DNA of 18,736 bases from NCBI GenBank assembly GCA_017428805.1, contig JAFRQC010000007.1:1-18736 (forward strand). The letters run 5' to 3'. Below are positions 13,448 to 18,736 of this stretch, piece by piece. This stretch comes from Prevotella sp. GTDB taxonomy: Bacteria > Bacteroidota > Bacteroidia > Bacteroidales > Bacteroidaceae. A program made the position numbers and the translations under genes. The notes under the pieces were generated by a model, which was given only the letters and a program-made list of their open reading frames with translations, was not told where the DNA came from and searched no databases. Positions within the stretch are counted from its first letter, which is position 1. Each line of letters begins with the position of its first letter.

Positions 13448-16015
13448 CTATTTTTTCTTTGCTGGAGCTTTCTTGGCAGGCGCTTTCTTGGCAGGTGCTT
13501 TTGTAGCGGGAGTGGTAGTCTTCTTCGATACGATGACGGGCTGGACTCTCGTGACGTAGGTCTGCTGTTTCATAATCATCCAAGCGGCCTCGAAGATCTT
13601 GTTGCGAAGATGCTCAGGATAGTTGGGGTTGGAACTGATGAACTTCTCGACGATGAGACGAGCCTCCTTGCTCTTGTGGGAACCCAGCATCGCCTGCAGC
13701 CAACTGGTGGGGAAGAAGATGTCGCTGGTCTGCTGGATATACTGCAGCGATTTCAGTCCTGGCTCGATGAGGGCATTGCTGACAGGCTCATAGACGTCAG
13801 AGTTAAGTAGCTGTAGCGCTTTCAGTGCCCAGGGCTCTTGTTCGCGGTTCTGAGGGTGGAGCATCTCGTTGAACAGCTTGGTACGCAGGGCAGGGTCCGG
13901 ACTGCAGACACGACTGATATAGTCGAACTCCCGTCGTTCGTCTTCTGTCTTCAGACGCTTACGCTGTGCGGCCAGTACGGGGTAGTAGGTGTCTCCACGG
14001 ACAATGGCCAGGCGGTAGGCCCAGTTCATATAATCCTGTTCATTGAAGAGCGGGTCGTTATGCTTCTGCCAGATGGAGTAAATCTTATCAAGCAGTTCTG
14101 GGGAACTGGCGTTCGAACCCAACTTGCGGATGATGAACTGTCGGCATTCCTTCGTACGGTTTTCGCCCAGCAGGTCCATCATACAGAGTTCGAGTGTCTT
14201 ACGCTGCTCTGGGGCGAGGTCGAAGGCAATCTTGAACATATGGTCAACGGCGGTGGACATAATGAGGGGGTTATGCTCTTTCATCATACAACGGTAAAGC
14301 TCGCCGAAGTGTGAGGGTGGGATGCGTCCTAAGAGGTAGTTGTCGTGGATGGTGAGCAGCAGGGCATAGCGGTTCAGGTCGTTACGGGTGGTGATGAGAC
14401 GTTTGGGCAGGATGACAGCATACTCATCGTCGAGGGTGAAGTGTCCGTAGCCCTTACCGTCGAAGTTGGGGACGATGTAGTTGGGCTTGCCTGCCACCTT
14501 GATGATGAAGGTGGAGTCCTTCATATCTACGTTGACGGTTCGGCTGGTGCCGAGTTCGTAGATGAGACGTACCTGGAACTTCTGCGGCCAGACGATGCCC
14601 CGTTTATAGGGATCGCTCTGGGTGATGACGATGTTGCCGTCCTTGTAGGCCGTATGGATGGTGGGCATACCTTTCTGCTTCACCCATACCTCGCTGAACT
14701 GTCGGACATTGGCCTTGGGTGCCGCAGAGTCGAGGGTGGCGACGAGATCATCCCACGAGGCATTGTGGAACAGGTGGTCACGAAGGTATTTCTGCAAGCC
14801 TGTCTGCATCTCAGGGGCACCCATCACCTCTTCGAGCATCCGCATCATGACGGGCGCTTTGTCGTAGATAATATTGTCGTAGAGCAGGCTGGCGTGATTC
14901 AGATTGTTCAGCTCCTGGGCGATGGGATGGGTGCCGTCGGTACGGTCGATGGCGATGGCACGGCTCTGGTAGGTCTTCAGGAAGTTCAGCTCGTGGTCGA
15001 CGCGAGAGAACGTGCGACGGGTGATCTTCGACGCCATGAAGTTGGCGAGCACCTCCTTGGCCCATACATCCTCAAACCATTTGAGTGACACAAGGTCGCC
15101 AAACCACAGGTGGGCAGTTTCGTGGGCAATCAGTTCCAGACGCGCGGCCTTCTCTTCTTGCGTGGCGTTCTTCTCAAGGAAGATGCGACGGTCGTTCATC
15201 TGGATAGCTCCCGGATGTTCCATCCCGCCAAACTGATAGCCAGGCAGCACCACCATTCCGTATTCCTTGAAGGGACAGGAGATACCCGTATAGCCCTCCA
15301 TCCATTTCAGTGCCTGTGCAGCCTCGTCGCACACTTGGTCGAGTTGTGCCACCTTGTCGGGGTCGGTCTCACGGAAGAGAATACGCATAGGACGGCCCTC
15401 ACGGATGGAGGTCTTCTCCTGGAACTTACCAGCGACGAAGGAATATAGATAGGTGGGAAGCTGGCAGACGTTGTCACTTGTCATCGTCTTCCACCCCTCT
15501 GGCACCTTGAGCGAGGTAACGAAGACGGCCCGGAGGTCGGGCTGGTCGAAACAAGGGAAGGCGGAGCGTGCGAGGTCTGGCACGAAGAGGGTGTACATAT
15601 AGTCTTCATTGCGGTTCAGGGCCTTGTCGTTGGCCGTAAAGTGCAGTTCAATCTTGTTGTCGCCCTCCAGCATCGAAGCCATGGGGATAATGATATGTTC
15701 ATCTTTGAAGATAACCTCTGCGGCACGACGCTTTTTCTTCTGGTTCCAGACATAGCAGGTGCCGTCGAAGCCTCCAGTGAAGTCGAGCACCACATCCTGT
15801 GGAGTCTTCAGGTTGAAGGAAATAATGGCCTTGCCCTTCACTTTCTCTCGGGGATTGGCAGGGATGTCGAATGAGAGGTCGTAGAGCACTTTGCTGATGT
15901 TCGCCTTTCTGTGTTCGGCAAGTTCCTTGGATACGCCTTTCGACAGCATCTGGGCACTCGTGGTCTGCGTGATCAGGCACAGGGCCAACACGAGGATTAG
16001 TATCATATTTTTCAT
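13448..16015 (-). CDS. Exported M1-family zinc metallo-aminopeptidase with Lys/Ala/Pro-rich tail
   Basis: The product (855 aa) has a signal peptide (1-21, ending TSAQ), an N-terminal beta domain and a gluzincin catalytic domain. Visible residues are GGMEHPG at 263-269 (the GxMEN-like substrate-binding loop), HETAH at 298-302 with zinc ligands His298, His302 and Glu321 at the standard 18-residue spacing, and the likely catalytic Tyr384. A long helical C-terminal region follows. It should cleave N-terminal amino acids from peptides in the periplasm. The last 25 residues are basic and repetitive (APAKKAPAKKAPAKKK), like histone H1 tails, which is not a usual part of M1 enzymes. It is the first gene of the probable peptidase-esterase-kinase operon. 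Confidence 0.94.
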   Translation of the reverse strand: MKNMILILVLALCLITQTTSAQMLSKGVSKELAEHRKANISKVLYDLSFDIPANPREKVKGKAIISFNLKTPQDVVLDFTGGFDGTCYVWNQKKKRRAAEVIFKDEHIIIPMASMLEGDNKIELHFTANDKALNRNEDYMYTLFVPDLARSAFPCFDQPDLRAVFVTSLKVPEGWKTMTSDNVCQLPTYLYSFVAGKFQEKTSIREGRPMRILFRETDPDKVAQLDQVCDEAAQALKWMEGYTGISCPFKEYGMVVLPGYQFGGMEHPGAIQMNDRRIFLEKNATQEEKAARLELIAHETAHLWFGDLVSLKWFEDVWAKEVLANFMASKITRRTFSRVDHELNFLKTYQSRAIAIDRTDGTHPIAQELNNLNHASLLYDNIIYDKAPVMMRMLEEVMGAPEMQTGLQKYLRDHLFHNASWDDLVATLDSAAPKANVRQFSEVWVKQKGMPTIHTAYKDGNIVITQSDPYKRGIVWPQKFQVRLIYELGTSRTVNVDMKDSTFIIKVAGKPNYIVPNFDGKGYGHFTLDDEYAVILPKRLITTRNDLNRYALLLTIHDNYLLGRIPPSHFGELYRCMMKEHNPLIMSTAVDHMFKIAFDLAPEQRKTLELCMMDLLGENRTKECRQFIIRKLGSNASSPELLDKIYSIWQKHNDPLFNEQDYMNWAYRLAIVRGDTYYPVLAAQRKRLKTEDERREFDYISRVCSPDPALRTKLFNEMLHPQNREQEPWALKALQLLNSDVYEPVSNALIEPGLKSLQYIQQTSDIFFPTSWLQAMLGSHKSKEARLIVEKFISSNPNYPEHLRNKIFEAAWMIMKQQTYVTRVQPVIVSKKTTTPATKAPAKKAPAKKAPAKKK
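13467..13496 (-). repeat. 15-bp tandem repeat coding the basic tail of the M1 peptidase
   Basis: Two adjacent 15-bp units (13467-13481 and 13482-13496) differ at one base and each encodes a five-residue PAKKA-type step; a degenerate part flanks them. In-frame gain or loss of units would change the tail length without a frameshift. Confidence 0.75.
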
Positions 16016-16035
16016 CGTTGTTCGGTTTTTGCTTG

Positions 16036-16043
16036 CAAATTTA
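16036..16043 (-). promoter_or_regulatory. Predicted -7 element for the M1 peptidase operon
   Basis: On the minus strand TAAATTTG fits TANNTTTG and lies 20 nt before the peptidase ATG. I see no good -33 box at the normal spacing. It is back to back with the element of the PagL-like gene, about 53 bp away. Confidence 0.45.
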
Positions 16044-16096
16044 ATTAAAATATTCTAAACCTCCACGTTTTTCATGGTTTTTTTGCGCCAGTTTAG

Positions 16097-16104
16097 TAAT
16101 TTTG
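16097..16104 (+). promoter_or_regulatory. Predicted -7 element for the PagL-like gene
   Basis: TAATTTTG fits TANNTTTG and ends 25 nt before the ATG. No convincing -33 box is seen; a T-rich run lies at 16078-16084, too close for the usual spacing. Confidence 0.45.
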
Positions 16105-16129
16105 TGTCGTTATTATCAAAAAACAGTGC

Positions 16130-17302
16130 ATGATGGTGTTGCAAATCGTGTTGGCAGCGATGGCATATACCCTCGCCGCAGCTGCCGAGACAGATGATAG
16201 TGCAAATGTCCATCGTGTGGAGGTGGAGGCGGTGCCGGGACTGATCCTGAAGACCAATGACTTTCTTAGAGGAAACAACGGTGAGGTGCGGACGATGAAC
16301 CATGCCTTCACGGCGAAGGTGAAGTACGCCTTCGCTCCACCGTCAGGTTCCAGAGAGGCAGAACTCTATAAGGGTGTCTATCAGGGTGTGGGTCTGGCTT
16401 ATCACGACTTGAACCCGCAATTAGGCAATCCCGTCTCACTCTTCCTTTTTCAGGGTGCTACCATCAAGACGCTGGCCAGAAGGCTGTCGTTCAACTACGA
16501 ATGGAACTTAGGACTGACCTGTGGTTGGAATAAATACGATGAGGATAGCCATCCTGATAATCGCGTCATCGGATCGAAGATGACGGCATATATCAATGTG
16601 GACTTCTATCTGCGCTATATGCTGTCGAAGGAATGGGACTTGAACTTGGGCGCCTCCATCACCCATTTCAGCAACGGCAACACTTCCATTCCCAACGCAG
16701 GCCTGAACATCGCTGGCATCAAAGCCAGTGCAGCGTATTATTTTAATAGGAGGGAAGGAGTAAAAGGAGTAAGGAGGGAAGGAGTAGATACTGCTTTCCA
16801 ACGGCAGTGGGTGTGGGATTTGACGCTCTATGGTGCTTGGAAACGGAAGGGCCTGGACACAGAGACAGGCACTTTCGCTATTCCAGGGAAGTATGGGGTT
16901 GTGGGGTTCAACGTTAATCCGCTCTATCAGATCAACAGATGGCTGAACATAGGACCTTCGTTCGATGCCTCCTATGACGGTAGTGCCAATCTGGAGTTCG
17001 ACTATCCTAAAGCCGACAAGATGCAGGAACCCACAGAGGATGATGTCCGTCTGGCACCTTGGTATCGTCGTGTGGCACTGGGACTGTCAGGACGCGTGGA
17101 GTTTGCTATGCCCTATTTCACCATCAATTTCGGCATCGGACATAATTTCGTCAATGCCCAGACAGATGACCTGAGAGGCTTCTATGAGATCCTGGCGCTG
17201 AAGATTCATGTTCTGCGAAAGGCCTATGTCCATATCGGATACAGCCTTTACGACTTCTATTACCCCAACAACCTTATGTTGGGCTTAGGTCTTCATCTTT
17301 AA
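16130..17302 (+). CDS. PagL-like outer-membrane protein (acyloxyacyl hydrolase / lipid A deacylase family)
   Basis: The product (390 aa) has a short signal peptide (about 1-20, ending AAAAE) and many amphipathic beta-strands. The key motif is THFSNGNTSIPNAGLN at 178-193, which matches the HxSN motif of PagL (His179 and Ser181 as the catalytic pair). PagL removes a 3-O acyl chain from lipid A in the outer membrane. The position matching the third catalytic residue of PagL (Glu140 in P. aeruginosa, as I recall) is Asn193 here. The protein is longer than PagL (about 150-170 aa), with an added C-terminal half that may be more barrel strands. An 8-residue in-frame repeat (REGVKGVR/REGVD, 208-220) follows the motif. 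Activity is therefore uncertain. It overlaps the next gene tail to tail by 18 bp. Confidence 0.8.
   Translation: MMVLQIVLAAMAYTLAAAAETDDSANVHRVEVEAVPGLILKTNDFLRGNNGEVRTMNHAFTAKVKYAFAPPSGSREAELYKGVYQGVGLAYHDLNPQLGNPVSLFLFQGATIKTLARRLSFNYEWNLGLTCGWNKYDEDSHPDNRVIGSKMTAYINVDFYLRYMLSKEWDLNLGASITHFSNGNTSIPNAGLNIAGIKASAAYYFNRREGVKGVRREGVDTAFQRQWVWDLTLYGAWKRKGLDTETGTFAIPGKYGVVGFNVNPLYQINRWLNIGPSFDASYDGSANLEFDYPKADKMQEPTEDDVRLAPWYRRVALGLSGRVEFAMPYFTINFGIGHNFVNAQTDDLRGFYEILALKIHVLRKAYVHIGYSLYDFYYPNNLMLGLGLHL
16748..16786 (+). repeat. Purine-rich 24-bp-offset direct repeat inside the PagL-like gene
   Basis: AGGAGGGAAGGAGTA occurs at 16748-16762 and again at 16772-16786, separated by a related AAAGGAGTA unit. 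The 24-bp offset keeps the frame. Its A/G-only composition differs from the flanking coding sequence and recalls the repeats at 71-100 and 2902-2933. Confidence 0.8.
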
Positions 17303-17761
17303 ATAGTCAGCAAAGATGCGAGCGGCACTCTCCACCTTCGCTGCACAGGGCCGAGTCTTGTAATACTCTGCCGTTCGTGGTGAGGCTTCGTAGTGGCAGA
17401 CGGCCTTCTCGTGGCCTTTCAGACCTAAGATCTCTGCACAGATGAGGCTGCCGTTGTCTTCTTTCGACTTTGCCAGCAGTTCCTGAACCACTTTATAACA
17501 TGCCGACTTTCCCTCTCTGTCGCTGCCTTCCGTCTGTCCGCAGTCGAGACCGACTAACATAACGATGCCTGAGACAGCCCCACACATCATCCGCAGTCTT
17601 CCGACACCGCCTCCAAAACCGGCTGCCACCTTTTTGGCCAGCGTATCATCGAGACCATAGAGGTCGGCAAAGGCTGCCACCACACTCTGACAACAACCGT
17701 AGCCCGCCATGAAATTGTCAACGGCACGCTGCACTCTCTCTTCTAATTCCTGATCTGTCAT
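17285..17761 (-). CDS. C_GCAxxG_C_C family cysteine-rich protein
   Basis: The product (158 aa from the ATG at 17761) matches the C-GCAxxG-C-C family: GYGCCQSVVAAF near 20-31, AAGFGGGVGR at 46-55, MCGAVSGIVMLVGL at 59-72, and further Cys at 74, 88, 108, 122 and 139. The spaced Cys suggest a redox or metal/Fe-S role, but the function of the family is not established. There is no signal peptide, although hydrophobic stretches might contact membrane. A TTG at 17770 would add three residues; ATG is preferred. Its last 18 bp overlap the end of the PagL-like gene on the other strand. Confidence 0.88.
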   Translation of the reverse strand: MTDQELEERVQRAVDNFMAGYGCCQSVVAAFADLYGLDDTLAKKVAAGFGGGVGRLRMMCGAVSGIVMLVGLDCGQTEGSDREGKSACYKVVQELLAKSKEDNGSLICAEILGLKGHEKAVCHYEASPRTAEYYKTRPCAAKVESAARIFADYLKMKT

Positions 17762-17786
17762 ATCTGCCAATATATGATTACGGCTG

Positions 17787-17794
17787 CAAAATTA
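17787..17794 (-). promoter_or_regulatory. Predicted -7 element for the C_GCAxxG_C_C gene
   Basis: On the minus strand TAATTTTG fits TANNTTTG and lies 25 nt before the ATG at 17761. A TTTA at 17815-17812 is a possible but slightly close -33 box. Confidence 0.5.
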
Positions 17795-17891
17795 CGTTTT
17801 TTCTCTCACACTAAAGTATGGTAATACTAAGAATTATGTTAAAAGAAGAAAAAACTTTGCCACTTTATATACAGATATACCATATTTTGAG

Positions 17892-17899
17892 TATCTTTG
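17892..17899 (+). promoter_or_regulatory. Predicted -7 element for the NifU-like/GGGtGRT operon
   Basis: TATCTTTG fits TANNTTTG; a -33 box is not clear (TTTA at 17864-17867 is 24 nt away). Transcription should begin near 17906, giving a leader of about 48 nt. Confidence 0.5.
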
Positions 17900-17930
17900 T
17901 AGGCTACAAAAAGGAACTATTAAGTTGTTT

Positions 17931-17944
17931 AACATTTAAATGTT
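17931..17944. promoter_or_regulatory. 14-bp perfect palindrome in the NifU-like gene leader
   Basis: AACATTTAAATGTT reads the same on both strands and ends 9 nt before the start codon. It could be a regulator site, but an A/T-rich palindrome of this length may also arise by chance. Confidence 0.3.
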
Positions 17945-17953
17945 TTATTATCA

Positions 17954-18655
17954 ATGATTTATTCAAAAGAAGTTGAAAACATGTGTAGCGTTTGCAAAGG
18001 CGCTTATCATGGACCTGCACCAATCCCCGAGGAGGGCAAATGGGTGGCAGTGAAAGAAATCAAGGAGATCTCCGGTTACACCCACGGTATCGGCTGGTGT
18101 GCACCTCAGCAGGGTGCCTGCAAGCTGAGCCTGAACGTGAAGGACGGTATCATCCAGGAGGCTCTCGTAGAGACCATCGGTTGCACAGGTATGACTCACT
18201 CGGCCGCTATGGCTTCTGAGATCCTGCCCGGCAAGACCATCCTCGAGGCCCTGAACACCGACCTCGTCTGCGATGCCATCAACACCGCTATGCGTGAGCT
18301 CTTCCTGCAGATTGTCTACGGTCGTACACAGAGTGCCTTCTCTGAGGGCGGTCTGGCTATCGGCGCCGGCTTGGAGGATCTGGGTAAAGGTCTTCGTTCA
18401 CAGACCGGTACACTCTATGGCACCGTTGCCAAGGGTACCCGTTACCTGGAGCTGACTGAGGGTTACATCACCAAGCAGTACCTCGATGCTAACAACGAGG
18501 TTTGCGGTTACGAGTATGTACACCTCGGTAAGATGATGGAAGCCATCAAGAACGGCATGGATGCCAATGAGGCTCTGAAGAAGTTCACCGGTTCTTACGG
18601 TCGCCGTACCGAGGATCAGGGTGCAGTGAAAGCTATTGACCCACGTAAAGAATAA
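17954..18655 (+). CDS. NifU/IscU-like iron-sulfur cluster scaffold protein
   Basis: The product (233 aa) shows GCTGMTHSAAMASEILPGKT at 76-95, which lines up with the GCGSAIASSSL...GKS region of IscU around its cluster-binding Cys; Cys77 is the matching residue. Other Cys at 11, 14, 49, 56 and 106 could also be ligands. The family is annotated as an Fe-S assembly scaffold, yet it is longer than IscU (about 128 aa) and is usually found next to a GGGtGRT protein, as here. Codon use is strongly biased (for example CTG, GGT, AAG, ATC), suggesting high expression. The first ATG gives MIYSKEVENM, a start I recall from relatives. The next gene begins 14 nt after the stop, with a strong ribosome site between. 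Confidence 0.85.
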   Translation: MIYSKEVENMCSVCKGAYHGPAPIPEEGKWVAVKEIKEISGYTHGIGWCAPQQGACKLSLNVKDGIIQEALVETIGCTGMTHSAAMASEILPGKTILEALNTDLVCDAINTAMRELFLQIVYGRTQSAFSEGGLAIGAGLEDLGKGLRSQTGTLYGTVAKGTRYLELTEGYITKQYLDANNEVCGYEYVHLGKMMEAIKNGMDANEALKKFTGSYGRRTEDQGAVKAIDPRKE

Positions 18656-18661
18656 AGGAGG
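18656..18661 (+). promoter_or_regulatory. Strong Shine-Dalgarno site before the GGGtGRT gene
   Basis: AGGAGG starts immediately after the NifU-like stop codon and sits 8 nt before the ATG at 18670. Such a perfect site is unusual in Bacteroidetes, where most genes in this window have none. It fixes the start of the last gene. Confidence 0.8.
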
Positions 18662-18669
18662 ATACGACT

Positions 18670-18736
18670 ATGATTAGAAAAGTACAGTTTGAGAGTCAGG
18701 AGCGCCGTATCGACCAGGTTCTTGCTGCTCTGAAGG
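18670..18736 (+). CDS. GGGtGRT family protein, N-terminal fragment
   Basis: Only 22 codons are in the window (MIRKVQFESQERRIDQVLAA...). The FESxERRIDxVL pattern and the position right after a NifU-like gene match the start of the GGGtGRT proteins, a conserved family of unknown function named for a Gly-rich motif further along. The call rests on a short stretch plus context. It is in an operon with the scaffold gene and has a strong ribosome site. Confidence 0.75.
   Translation, partial: MIRKVQFESQERRIDQVLAALK

Noticed and set aside
14345..15088. 247-aa open frame on the plus strand inside the M1 peptidase gene
   Set aside because: Antisense to the catalytic domain with conserved zinc motif; composition (Val/Gly/Asp-rich) is typical of a mirrored frame.
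17762..17770. TTG start for the C_GCAxxG_C_C gene
   Set aside because: It adds only three residues before a proper ATG at 17761; no ribosome site favours it.

Overview
The window looks like chromosome from a Prevotella/Segatella-like member of the Bacteroidales. The evidence is a large single-chain PurL, lipoproteins with a Cys-Ser-Asp-rich start after the lipobox, an ECF sigma / FecR-like / STN-receptor set, and a sialate-esterase-type protein with a type IX-like C-terminal tail. Upstream of most transcription units there is also a Bacteroidetes-type -7 box (TANNTTTG), while classical Shine-Dalgarno sites are mostly absent. No rRNA, tRNA, CRISPR array, transposase or phage gene was seen.

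Layout. At 1-3834 (minus) purL is followed in the same reading frame by the first 24 codons of a chromate-transporter-like gene, with a purine-rich repeat at the junction. At 4064-4894 and 5580-6011 (plus) lie two lipoprotein genes of unknown function. The roughly 685 bp between them hold a block of four 22-bp repeats and a roughly 285-bp foldback element with 28-bp inverted ends. At 6109-9835 (plus) is a tightly packed ECF sigma factor, a short anti-sigma factor and an STN-containing outer-membrane receptor, with a Bacteroidetes promoter in front and a hairpin terminator behind. At 10139-16015 (minus) an M1 metallopeptidase, an SGNH carbohydrate esterase and a sensor histidine kinase probably form one operon, the last two joined by a 1-nt stop/start overlap. 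At 16130-17302 (plus) is a PagL-like beta-barrel, overlapping tail to tail with a cysteine-rich C_GCAxxG_C_C protein (17285-17761, minus). At 17954-18736 (plus) a NifU/IscU-like scaffold protein precedes the start of a GGGtGRT-family gene.

How the genes work together. The sigma/anti-sigma/receptor set is a cell-surface signalling module in which the receptor's periplasmic STN domain is expected to contact the anti-sigma factor's STN-like C-terminus. The peptidase, esterase and kinase are all predicted to act in or face the periplasm, which suggests coupled breakdown and sensing of peptide or acetylated glycan; this is inference. The last two genes are a conserved but poorly understood pair probably linked to Fe-S metabolism.

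The least explained parts are the repeats: the foldback element, the 22-bp array, and three short purine-rich repeats that sit in or at the ends of coding regions. The anti-sigma factor without a FecR core, the PagL homologue without the expected catalytic Glu and the histone-H1-like tail on an exported peptidase are also notable.
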